The position numbers and the translations under genes are program-made. From contig JAEXOD010000091.1 in assembly GCA_023447335.1 (NCBI GenBank), positions 1 through 8,563 of the forward strand: DNA of 8,563 bases. Direction: 5' to 3'. Each line of letters starts with the position of its first letter. Positions within the stretch are counted from its first letter, which is position 1. This DNA comes from Bacteroidota bacterium. GTDB lineage: Bacteria; Bacteroidota; Ignavibacteria; Ignavibacteriales; Melioribacteraceae. The notes under the pieces are model-generated. The model ran no database searches, had not been told where the DNA came from, and was given only the letters and a program-made list of their open reading frames with translations. Below are positions 1 through 6,848 of the stretch, piece by piece.

Positions 1-452
1 ATTAAATCTTTATCGGGGGCGTGTAATTCTTTTATTAATCTGTCAATATTCTTGTCTAAATTCCAACCGTCAAGCATTGTGATTTGTTCTTCTAAAACCG
101 AACGATTTTTGGCATCATAACTTAAAGATTCATATTTGTTTATAAGTTCAACAATTCGATCTGCCCCGCTAATAATATTATGATAAACGCTTCCTTCTTC
201 TATTAACGTAAATTCTTGTGACAAAAATCCGATTATTAAGTCTTTCTTTTTTGCAACTTCTCCGTAATCTGTAGGCATTACGCCGGCAATTATTTTAAGA
301 AAAGATGATTTGCCTGCTCCGTTTCTTCCGATTAAGCCTATCCTGTCTCCTTCATGAATGCTTAATGTTGCTTTGTTTAATATTATTTGCGGACCATAAT
401 GCAATTCTAATTCTTGTGCAGTTAAAATTACGGGGGTTATATTTTCACTCAT
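1..452 (-). CDS. ABC-F family ATPase, N-terminal part (Uup-like), cut by window edge
   Basis: About 150 residues from the start are visible. A Walker A motif, GRNGAGKS, lies at residues 42-49 after the usual ABC-F lead-in (HYGPQIIL), and a Q-loop glutamine is at 79 (FLSQE). The segment after the Q-loop (about 85-150, with DGWNLDKNIDRL) looks like the arm region of the first ABC domain in Uup-type proteins. No membrane segment is present, as expected for this soluble family, whose members act on ribosomes in translation or in DNA-linked roles. The signature motif, Walker B and second ATPase domain lie outside the window, so the subgroup is uncertain. The ATG at 452 is chosen because a purine-rich site (GAGGAAG) sits directly before it, and a TAnnTTTG element lies 28 bases upstream. 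It is 142 bases downstream of the KilA-N gene on the same strand and may have its own promoter. Confidence 0.9.
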   Translation of the reverse strand, partial: MSENITPVILTAQELELHYGPQIILNKATLSIHEGDRIGLIGRNGAGKSSFLKIIAGVMPTDYGEVAKKKDLIIGFLSQEFTLIEEGSVYHNIISGADRIVELINKYESLSYDAKNRSVLEEQITMLDGWNLDKNIDRLIKELHAPDKDL

Positions 453-480
453 TCTTCCTCGATATAAATTAAGGTAAATA

Positions 481-488
481 CAAATTTA
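481..488 (-). promoter_or_regulatory. Possible Bacteroidota-type -7 element before the ABC-F gene
   Basis: The minus strand reads TAAATTTG, an exact match to the TAnnTTTG -7 consensus of Bacteroidota housekeeping sigma factors, 28 bases before the ABC-F start codon. No convincing TTG -33 element is visible at the usual 17-20 base spacing. In such AT-rich DNA a chance match is possible. Confidence 0.3.
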
Positions 489-594
489 CAAAAATAATGA
501 ATAGCTTGGTAGGGATAAGTTAATAAAGCCGAACAGAGCAAAATTATCAAAAGCCGTTAATAGCAAAAGTTAAATAAAAGGAAATTATTTTTGA

Positions 595-1431
595 TTACTT
601 GTGTTTATTTTCTAATTTTTTAACTACTTGTAAGCCAATTAAGGATTTTAGTTGAATTATTGCGGTTTCGTGCAACTTTTTCAATCTTTCGTTTTGAGGC
701 AAGTTCATTCTAATTAACTCTGCATTTAAACTTTCAAGATTTGCCAATACCAGCAATTGTTCTACACTGCTAAAATCCCTAATATTCCCTTCAACATCCG
801 GATTTTCTATTCGCCATTCTCTTGCTGTTTTACCAAATAAAGCTACATTTAACAAATCTGCTTCGTTAGCATATATATAATTGTATTGTTCTTTTGTTAA
901 TGTTTTGGGTAAGATATTTTCTTTTATGGCATCTGTATGAATACGATAGTTTATCTTAGAAAGTGTTCTACTTAAATTCCAATCTAATGATTCTCGTTTT
1001 ATTTCTTCATCTTTTAAGCGCTGAAATTCTTTTATTAGATAAAGCTTAAACTCGGGACTTAACCAGCTTCCAAATTCAAATGCAATGTCTTTTTGTGCAA
1101 AAGTTCCGCCACCATATCTACCGGAACGGGATTCAATTCCGATAGCGTCTGTGGCTTCAATCCATTTTTTTGGCGTAAGATGAAAACTATTTAGACCAAC
1201 TTGTTTTTTAAAGGTCTCGAATCCGCCACCTTTAAATTTTGGATTATGAATTTGTTCCCATATTCCAAGAAACTCTAAAGTATTTCTATTTCTCATCCAA
1301 CTATAAATAAGATCATCGCCCCCAAATCTTTTTGCCATATCCGTTAAACAAATAAAATCTTCATTATCATTATTAAATATGACAATCTCTGTACCCAACA
1401 CATTAATTTTTGATTTTTTCTCTTTTGCCAT
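595..1431 (-). CDS. KilA-N domain protein, stand-alone
   Basis: This is a soluble protein of 278 residues with no signal peptide. The first half (about 25-140) reads as a KilA-N domain. Supporting segments are FICLTDMAKRFGGDD, the W-x-R-N-R-N-T core near 46-51, and the conserved block at about 90-140 (KWIEATDAIGIE, then RYGGGTFAQKDIAFEFGSWL and EFQRLK). KilA-N is a DNA-binding domain common in phages, large DNA viruses and scattered bacterial genes. The C-terminal half (about 150-278) contains EADLLNVALFGKTAREWR and a segment near 217-235 that I recall from other chromosomal KilA-N proteins, but I cannot name its function. The ATG at 1431 is preferred over a TTG at 1437: an AAGGA site lies 9 bases from the ATG but only 3 from the TTG. 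The gene follows the amylase gene by 27 bases on the same strand, so co-transcription is possible. No phage genes adjoin it. A regulatory or DNA-binding role is an inference. Confidence 0.88.
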   Translation of the reverse strand: MAKEKKSKINVLGTEIVIFNNDNEDFICLTDMAKRFGGDDLIYSWMRNRNTLEFLGIWEQIHNPKFKGGGFETFKKQVGLNSFHLTPKKWIEATDAIGIESRSGRYGGGTFAQKDIAFEFGSWLSPEFKLYLIKEFQRLKDEEIKRESLDWNLSRTLSKINYRIHTDAIKENILPKTLTKEQYNYIYANEADLLNVALFGKTAREWRIENPDVEGNIRDFSSVEQLLVLANLESLNAELIRMNLPQNERLKKLHETAIIQLKSLIGLQVVKKLENKHK

Positions 1432-1440
1432 GTTCAATTT

Positions 1441-1445
1441 TCCTT
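1441..1445 (-). promoter_or_regulatory. Ribosome-binding site deciding the KilA-N gene start
   Basis: AAGGA on the minus strand sits 9 bases before the ATG at 1431 and only 3 bases before the in-frame TTG at 1437. This favours the ATG and a product of 278 residues. Confidence 0.6.
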
Positions 1446-1458
1446 AAAACTATTAAGT

Positions 1459-2853
1459 CTAATTTTTTGTAAAAATATAGTATTGCCAAGGTTTAAGTTT
1501 TAATGCCGCAACATTGTTAAAAGTAGCTTGTTTTCCTGTAATAAAATTTGTAAACTCACCGTCTAAAACATCACTGCTTATCCATGCATTAATCGTTTTG
1601 TTTGATAAATTAAAAACGGCAAAAACTTTATTTCTTTCTCTAACTCTTGCAACGGCTAAAATATTTCTTTTGTCATTAACCGGTAATACTAACATGCTGC
1701 CGCCGTAGTTTCCGTTCCACAATGCTCTATTATTGGTTTTTAAACTACAGAGTTTTTGAATAAGCTCACCGGTTTTTGTTGCTTTCCAATCGATTGAATC
1801 TTTTTCAAAAAAGGATAATCTCCTATTGTTTTCCGCTTCTTGACCGTTGTAAATTAAAGGCATCCCCTTTAATATGAAGGTTAAGGCTGTAAAAGTATTA
1901 ACTTTGTTTTTACCTAATCTTTCAAATTCTGTACCGTTCCAAGAATTTTCGTCATGATTTGTGGTGAACAACATTCTATATTCACCGTTTGTATATTCTT
2001 CTAAGTCTTTTAAAATGTACTTTCTTAAATCATTCACGGTTTTTTTACGTTTTGCCAAATCGTTAAATATATGATGCGATGTCCATGAATAACCCATATC
2101 AAATGCTTTTTTCTGAAGTTCTAACTTTTCACCTTCTGCAAGCATAAAAACAGGTCTAATTTCCTCAAGTTTTAAGCGTGCTTCTTCCCAAAAATCTGTG
2201 GGTACCATTTCTGCAACGTCACATCTATAACCGTCTATATTGTATTTTGCCACCCAGTATTTTAATGATTTAATCATCTCGTTTCTTAAATCTTTATTAT
2301 CATAATTCAAATCTATTACGTCATGCCAATCTTTTACCGGAGGAATAAAATTTCCGGAAGTATCTTTTGTATAGAACTCAGGATTTGTTTGTGTCCATTT
2401 ATGATCCCAAGATGTATGATTTGCTACCCAGTCTATAATTACATACATTCCGTTTTTATGAATAGTGTTTACCAAAGATTTAAAATCGGATTCGTTACCA
2501 AATTCAGGATTAACCGCATTATAATCTTTTATGGAATAGTAACTTCCTAAAGTCCCTTTTCGGTTAACCTCTCCGATGGGCTGAATAGGCATTAACCACA
2601 AAATCTTTATTCCCAATTCTTTTAATCGCGGTATTTGTGCTTCGACTGCCTTAAAAGTACCCTCTTTTGAAAATTGTCTAACATTTACTTCATAAATTAC
2701 GGCATCTTTGCTCCATTCAACAATCTCTCTTCCATCCAAACTTTTATTAATGGGTTGAGATTTATTAATAAAATTAAATGTTAAGAATGAAATAACCGCT
2801 ATAATTACTAAAAAAAATATCCTATTCAATCCAGCGAAACTATTTTTTACCAT
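1459..2853 (-). CDS. GH13 alpha-amylase-family glycoside hydrolase, membrane-anchored
   Basis: This protein of 464 residues should hydrolyse or rearrange alpha-glucans or maltooligosaccharides. A single hydrophobic segment at about 11-27, with no clear cleavage site, suggests an N-terminal anchor with the enzyme outside the cytoplasm. The (beta/alpha)8 barrel starts near residue 48 (WSKDAVIYEVNVRQF). All four GH13 regions are present. Region I is DWVANH at 141-146. Region II is GYRCDVAE, with the nucleophile Asp212. Region III is MLAEGE, with the acid/base Glu240. Region IV is TTNHDE, with the transition-state Asp301. The B domain between regions I and II is short, and a small beta C-terminal domain occupies about 385-464. 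The catalytic residues are complete, so the enzyme should be active. Subfamily and exact substrate cannot be set by eye. The gene is divergent from the AI-2E-family gene and upstream of the KilA-N gene. No transporter or other glycan gene adjoins it, so it is not part of a visible polysaccharide locus. Confidence 0.93.
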   Translation of the reverse strand: MVKNSFAGLNRIFFLVIIAVISFLTFNFINKSQPINKSLDGREIVEWSKDAVIYEVNVRQFSKEGTFKAVEAQIPRLKELGIKILWLMPIQPIGEVNRKGTLGSYYSIKDYNAVNPEFGNESDFKSLVNTIHKNGMYVIIDWVANHTSWDHKWTQTNPEFYTKDTSGNFIPPVKDWHDVIDLNYDNKDLRNEMIKSLKYWVAKYNIDGYRCDVAEMVPTDFWEEARLKLEEIRPVFMLAEGEKLELQKKAFDMGYSWTSHHIFNDLAKRKKTVNDLRKYILKDLEEYTNGEYRMLFTTNHDENSWNGTEFERLGKNKVNTFTALTFILKGMPLIYNGQEAENNRRLSFFEKDSIDWKATKTGELIQKLCSLKTNNRALWNGNYGGSMLVLPVNDKRNILAVARVRERNKVFAVFNLSNKTINAWISSDVLDGEFTNFITGKQATFNNVAALKLKPWQYYIFTKN

Positions 2854-2937
2854 TATTTACCCACAATTATTTTGTTAAAATTATTATATTAATTTACCAT
2901 TTATTTTATTTAATTTCACTTGTAAAAATTAGTAACT

Positions 2938-3993
2938 ATGAATAAATATACTGCAGATCCGACAATTAAGTTTTTTGTTTCGGTTATCGGAACAATTGCT
3001 TTACTTTTTACTTTGCGAGAGTTGCAAAGCATCTTTCTACCCTTTGTTATAGCTTATTTCTTATTTTTCCTATTTACACCGCTAAATAATTTTTTGTCAA
3101 AAAAGAAATTTCCGATTGGTGCTTCTGTTTTAATTAATATAACTATTTTAATATTAGCTATTACATTACTCGGGCAATTTATAGTTGCATCTTTTAGTCA
3201 ATTTGGTGAAGAAATTCCTTATTATACAGTTAAATTAAATAATATTGTAATAAATTTTGCAATTGACTCGGGTATAAAAAATCCGGCTTTATTAAAATTT
3301 GATATTAACAAATATTTGGCAAAATTAGATTACAGCGTTTTTGCAAGCGGAGTATTTTCATCAACAATAGATTTTTTCTCAAATATCTTTCTTATTTTAT
3401 TTTTCTTTATATTTATAAACAGCGGTCACGATAAAATTATTAATGCACTAAAAAATCGTTTTGAACCAAATATTAACGGCGATAACGATAAAAACGATAG
3501 TTTAATATATGATACAGTAAAAAATATTACTGATCAAGTACAAAAATATATTTCAACAAAAGCTTTAATAAGCTTACTTACTTCAGCAATTGTAAGTGTT
3601 GTATTGTGGATATTTGGGGTGGATTTTATAATAGTTTGGGCTGCATTTACTTTCTTTTTAAATTTTATCCCAAATATTGGGTCAATTGTTGCGGTTGTTC
3701 TTCCTACAACTATGTGTTTAATACAATACGAATCTATCGGTTTTGCACTCTTTTTATTAATTATTTTAATAGTTTTTCAAAATTTAATAGGTAATATTTT
3801 AGAACCAAAAATTTTCGGCAACAAATTAGGTCTAAATCCTATTGTAATTTTACTTTCATTGTTGTTATGGGGTTATATTTGGGGTATAGGAGGTATGATT
3901 TTATCTGTTCCGATAACTGCAATAATTAAGATTATTTTTGAACGAAGCGCAAGTAAAAATTTGCACTTTATTAGCGGAATAATGAGTAATTAA
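2938..3993 (+). CDS. AI-2E family transporter (UPF0118/PerM-type membrane protein)
   Basis: This is a polytopic inner-membrane protein of 351 residues, the usual length for the family (Pfam AI-2E_transport). Hydrophobic segments occur at about 12-46, 60-86, 144-161, 208-228, 230-258, 265-285 and 300-333. A soluble, charged stretch at about 163-205 lies between them. Family hallmarks are visible in the C-terminal half: NFIPNIGS at 242-249, then NLIGNILEPKIFG and NKLGLNP at about 282-301, and GIGGMILSVP at 316-325. Members have been linked to autoinducer-2 export or to Na+/H+ antiport, but most, including this one, have no proven substrate. No Shine-Dalgarno-like sequence precedes the ATG, unlike several neighbours. 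It is monocistronic: it is divergent from the amylase gene and followed by a terminator at 4088-4115. Confidence 0.92.
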   Translation: MNKYTADPTIKFFVSVIGTIALLFTLRELQSIFLPFVIAYFLFFLFTPLNNFLSKKKFPIGASVLINITILILAITLLGQFIVASFSQFGEEIPYYTVKLNNIVINFAIDSGIKNPALLKFDINKYLAKLDYSVFASGVFSSTIDFFSNIFLILFFFIFINSGHDKIINALKNRFEPNINGDNDKNDSLIYDTVKNITDQVQKYISTKALISLLTSAIVSVVLWIFGVDFIIVWAAFTFFLNFIPNIGSIVAVVLPTTMCLIQYESIGFALFLLIILIVFQNLIGNILEPKIFGNKLGLNPIVILLSLLLWGYIWGIGGMILSVPITAIIKIIFERSASKNLHFISGIMSN

Positions 3994-4087
3994 AATTAAA
4001 AATTGAGTTTAATAACTTTTTTATTACATGATTTTTGTTTATTGAGCTTATCATTCTGCTGTGTAACAATGAAAATACTTAAAAGCA

Positions 4088-4115
4088 AAAAAGCGGGGTT
4101 TTATTCCCGCTTTTT
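4088..4115. terminator. Bidirectional intrinsic terminator between convergent genes
   Basis: AAAAAGCGGG (4088-4097) pairs perfectly with CCCGCTTTTT (4106-4115) around an 8-base loop. On the plus strand a T-rich tract follows (4111-4133), ending the AI-2E-family transcript. On the minus strand the A-run supplies the U-tract for the small exported protein, whose stop codon lies about 50 bases before it. Confidence 0.88.
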
Positions 4116-4163
4116 CGTTTTCTTTTTTCTTTTAACAGAGGGGTATAACAAACAATCTAAATT

Positions 4164-4547
4164 TTATTCAACTCTTGCTATTCTATTACTTAATGCTTTT
4201 ATAGTAGCATTATCGGCAAGTAATTCTTCGGCTTTTATATTTGATTCTTTAGTATTATAGTCTAATAATGTTAAAGCTAACACAAATTTTAAATAATCGT
4301 CTTCTTCGGTTTCGGTTGCTTTCATTAATTCCGGCAACATTTCTTTATATTTTACTTTTCCGCATAATTCGTAACCGCTTTTTCTTAATCCGGTATTTTC
4401 GCTATTTATTGCCATTTTTAAATTTTCAACGGCACATTCTCTTTTGCTTAATTTCAAAGGTTCTTTTGCATTTACGCTTGTTACAACAACTAAAAATAAA
4501 AATACTACTGTCATAACTTTTACCAAGTAACTATTCATCGTTTTCAT
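4164..4547 (-). CDS. Small exported helical protein, possibly HEAT-like, behind an ECF-type promoter
   Basis: With the preferred start this is a protein of 127 residues. It has a classic signal peptide: a short basic start, a hydrophobic core at about 11-22, and likely signal peptidase I cleavage after VNA at 25-27. The mature part of about 100 residues is charged and looks all-helical. It has two or three helix-pair units (about 37-60, 66-78, 84-97 and 101-124) resembling short HEAT-type repeats, and two cysteines at 38 and 62. The start at 4547 is preferred over an in-frame ATG at 4574. GGAG lies 8 bases before 4547, and the signal peptide begins normally there, whereas the upstream ATG would add a charged extension and contain the ribosome-binding site. 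The gene is monocistronic. I do not recognise a specific family; the HEAT-like assignment is tentative. The promoter context suggests an envelope stress or regulatory protein. Confidence 0.8.
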   Translation of the reverse strand: MKTMNSYLVKVMTVVFLFLVVVTSVNAKEPLKLSKRECAVENLKMAINSENTGLRKSGYELCGKVKYKEMLPELMKATETEEDDYLKFVLALTLLDYNTKESNIKAEELLADNATIKALSNRIARVE

Positions 4548-4555
4548 CTTTTTAT

Positions 4556-4559
4556 CTCC
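4556..4559 (-). promoter_or_regulatory. Ribosome-binding site fixing the small exported protein start
   Basis: GGAG on the minus strand lies 8 bases before the ATG at 4547. The same GGAG-N8-ATG arrangement precedes the second M16 gene, which supports both start choices. Confidence 0.65.
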
Positions 4560-4596
4560 GTCTTTAAGTTTCAAATTATTTATTGTTTCTATTACT

Positions 4597-4628
4597 TAAG
4601 ACGAAACGATTAAAACCGAAGTTGTCAC
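4597..4628 (-). promoter_or_regulatory. Putative ECF sigma-factor promoter
   Basis: Reading the minus strand, GTGACAAC (4628-4621) is followed after 17 bases by CGTCTTA (4603-4597). This resembles ECF-sigma promoters, which often pair an AAC-containing -35 with a CGTC-type -10. It differs from the TAnnTTTG elements near other genes in the window. Transcription would start near 4590, leaving an untranslated leader of about 43 bases with the GGAG site before the ATG at 4547. The -35 sits within a perfect inverted repeat (4619-4633). Confidence 0.5.
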
Positions 4629-4633
4629 AACTT
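4619..4633. repeat. Perfect 7-base inverted repeat over the -35 region
   Basis: AAGTTGT and ACAACTT flank a single central C. The repeat overlaps the putative ECF -35 element of the small exported protein gene. It could be an operator for a dimeric regulator, or a coincidence of the -35 sequence. The arms are too close together to form a terminator hairpin. Confidence 0.45.
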
Positions 4634-4690
4634 TATCTTTAATTGTAAAAAGATGTAAAAGAAAAGAAATATTAACTTTTTAAAATAAAA

Positions 4691-4727
4691 AATCCCCGCT
4701 ATTGTAAAATTACCAAGAACGGGGATT
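4691..4727 (-). terminator. Intrinsic terminator of the M16 peptidase operon
   Basis: AATCCCCG (4691-4698) and CGGGGATT (4720-4727) form a perfect 8-base-pair stem around a 21-base loop. On the minus strand the stem is followed by a run of T (TTTTTTATTTT). It lies 22 bases past the stop codon of the second M16 gene. It isolates the small exported protein gene downstream, which has its own promoter. Confidence 0.88.
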
Positions 4728-4749
4728 CGAAAATCTTTATTTTTAAATT

Positions 4750-6825
4750 TTACTTCACTTCAAATTTGCTATCCGGTACATCGGCATTAATTTGAATATC
4801 GGTTACATTTAGATCAAATGATTGACCTGCCATAATTTGGGTATATTTGTGAGGTAATTTAACTCCGTTAACTTCTTTATATTCGCTATAAATTGTAGTT
4901 TGAGTAAAATTTCCTTGAGGAGTTTCTAAAGTAGCAATATCTCTATTTTTTAATCCGGTTTCCGGGTCAAAATAAGTTACGGATGATTTTCCGGTTGAAA
5001 ATTTATTAGTAATTTTATAATAGTCTTTACCGTCAATATTTTCAATGCCGGTTAATTCCGCAGTAACTCCGAATTTTGTTAAATCTAAATATGGTTCAAA
5101 AGCTGCTTCAAATTTTAATTGTTCCAAATCATTTCCTTCAAGCATTTTGCTTTGTCCCATTGCGGATTGTTTTGCTTTTATTCCGTCAGTTACGGTTTCT
5201 TGAACAAACATTCCGGCATCAACTTTTTGATATAGTTTGCCGCTTTCTTTCTTAATAATATTAACGGTAAATTCACCCATAGGCATTTTGCCTTTAAGAG
5301 TAACATTGGCTGTTTTTACTTTTCCGATATTTTCTTTTCCGCCAATTGCATTAATATAATCGGTAATTACTTTTTCAATTGTTAAACCTTCGGGTAGTTT
5401 TTTAGCAAAAGGATCAACTTTTTCACCGTTCATATCCAAGAATTCAACTTTTCCGTTTTGAGCAAATTTCTTTAACGGAGCGGTAATTTCATCTGCTTTA
5501 CCAACAACAACTACATGAGCATTATTCGGTTTTATCATTCTGCCTGCAGCTTCGTATATATCATCAACGGTTAAAGAGTTTAATACGGTTAAATAGTTCT
5601 TGTAAAAATCTTTGGGTAAATTATATCTTTCAATATTCAAAGCAAAAGCTGCAATAGTTTGTGGGTCTTCCATGCTTCTTGAAAAATCACCCGTTAAAAA
5701 GTTCTTAGTCCTTTGTAATTCATCTTCCGTAATTTTTTCGGTACGAATTTTATTCATCTCAGAAAGAATTTCCGAAACGGCACTATCTGTTACGGAGTTG
5801 CGAACTTCACAAAATGCCGTAAAACTACCGACATATTCGTTAGGACTTAAACTTGAATATGCTCCGTATGTATAGGCATGTTTTTCACGAAGATTCATAA
5901 ATAAACGAGCCGTAGCGCTTCCGCCTAAAATTGAATTTACAACTTGCGCTTTTATTTGATCAGTAGTTCCGATTTTTAAATCCAAAGGATAAGTTACGCT
6001 AACAACAGATTGAACAGAATTGCTTCTATCGGATATAGTAACTTTGCGAACTAACGGGGCTTTTACATCTTTTAGTTTAGTAGTTTCAATTTCTTTTCTT
6101 TCCCACGTACCCAAATATTTATTAACCATTTCTTTTGCTTGGTCAAAAGTAATATTTCCTACAATTGCAAGGTATGAGATATTTGGAATGAAATATTTTT
6201 TATAATAATTTGTGCAAGCTTCCAAAGTGATGGCATTAATAGATTCTTCGGTTTCAATTTCTCCGTAAGGATGATCTTTGCCGTATAAAACAACTTTTTT
6301 AACTCTTTCTGAAATTGCATTCGGATCTTCTTTTGCCGAAGCTAAACCGCTTAAAAATTGAGTTTTTATTTTGTCTAATTCTTCTTGTTTAAATTCACTA
6401 TTTAAAATAATATCTGAAATTATTTCAAACAACTGCTCTGTATTTTTGCTTAAGCAAGATCCGTTAATTGATGTAGCGGAACTATTTAAACTAGCACCTA
6501 TAAAATCAACTTCTTCGTCAATTTGTGCCTTTGTTCTTGTTTTAGTTCCCGTACCTAATAATTGTCCGGTAGTATTAATATATCCTGCAAATTCTTTTTC
6601 CAAAAGAGGTTCTCTATTAATCACAAACCTAAAGTTAACTTTAGGTAATTTGTTGTTTTCAACAACAATAACTTTTAATCCGTTAGGCAATTCAAACATC
6701 TTATAATCACCGATGTTAATAACGGGGGCGGGACCGGGTAAAGGTTTTTTTGTTCTATCTAACTGGGCAAACATTAAGCTTGCCGTAAATAAAAATAAAA
6801 TTATATAAATTGATTTATTTCTCAT
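4750..6825 (-). CDS. M16 peptidase-like non-catalytic subunit with C-terminal LolA-like domain
   Basis: This exported protein has 691 residues, with a signal peptide at 1-20 (cleavage after MFA, before Gln21). An M16 N-terminal half occupies about 43-190 and an M16 C-terminal half about 195-455. The zinc motif is gone: where an active enzyme has HxxEH this one reads NTTGQ (84-88) before LLGTGTKT. The Arg/Tyr pair of partner subunits is kept in NLREKHAYTY (Arg313, Tyr320). After a short linker, residues about 483-691 form an extra domain. It opens with INAIGGKENIGKVKTANVTL and has alternating beta-strand patterning, with a DPETGLKN turn and a VNGVKLPHKY segment. This looks like the LolA/LppX-type fold appended to some Bacteroidota M16 proteins, an assignment by pattern only. 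The ATG at 6825 is chosen because GGAG lies 8 bases upstream; a TTG at 6846 would put that site inside the gene. It follows the catalytic gene by 23 bases and is probably co-translated as its partner. Confidence 0.92.
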   Translation of the reverse strand: MRNKSIYIILFLFTASLMFAQLDRTKKPLPGPAPVINIGDYKMFELPNGLKVIVVENNKLPKVNFRFVINREPLLEKEFAGYINTTGQLLGTGTKTRTKAQIDEEVDFIGASLNSSATSINGSCLSKNTEQLFEIISDIILNSEFKQEELDKIKTQFLSGLASAKEDPNAISERVKKVVLYGKDHPYGEIETEESINAITLEACTNYYKKYFIPNISYLAIVGNITFDQAKEMVNKYLGTWERKEIETTKLKDVKAPLVRKVTISDRSNSVQSVVSVTYPLDLKIGTTDQIKAQVVNSILGGSATARLFMNLREKHAYTYGAYSSLSPNEYVGSFTAFCEVRNSVTDSAVSEILSEMNKIRTEKITEDELQRTKNFLTGDFSRSMEDPQTIAAFALNIERYNLPKDFYKNYLTVLNSLTVDDIYEAAGRMIKPNNAHVVVVGKADEITAPLKKFAQNGKVEFLDMNGEKVDPFAKKLPEGLTIEKVITDYINAIGGKENIGKVKTANVTLKGKMPMGEFTVNIIKKESGKLYQKVDAGMFVQETVTDGIKAKQSAMGQSKMLEGNDLEQLKFEAAFEPYLDLTKFGVTAELTGIENIDGKDYYKITNKFSTGKSSVTYFDPETGLKNRDIATLETPQGNFTQTTIYSEYKEVNGVKLPHKYTQIMAGQSFDLNVTDIQINADVPDSKFEVK

Positions 6826-6833
6826 GTTATTTT

Positions 6834-6837
6834 CTCC
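6834..6837 (-). promoter_or_regulatory. Ribosome-binding site fixing the second M16 gene start
   Basis: GGAG on the minus strand is 8 bases before the ATG at 6825, within the 23-base gap after the first M16 gene. It excludes the in-frame TTG at 6846 as the likely start. Confidence 0.65.
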
Positions 6838-6848
6838 GAACGTCAATA

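Noticed and set aside
453..594. Gap between the ABC-F and KilA-N genes checked for a terminator or small RNA
   Set aside because: Repeated AAAGCCG-like pieces are direct rather than inverted, and no stem with a T-run was found.
595..1431. KilA-N gene as evidence of a prophage
   Set aside because: No integrase, structural phage gene, attachment repeat or tRNA is visible on either side; the neighbours are ordinary chromosomal genes.
4003..4260. An open plus-strand frame after the AI-2E-family gene
   Set aside because: It runs straight through the intrinsic terminator at 4088-4115 and overlaps the end of the convergent exported-protein gene; its apparent hydrophobicity comes from T-rich DNA.
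6371..6706. An open frame of 111 codons on the plus strand inside the second M16 gene
   Set aside because: It is antisense to a clear M16 coding sequence, has no ribosome-binding site and no recognisable protein pattern.
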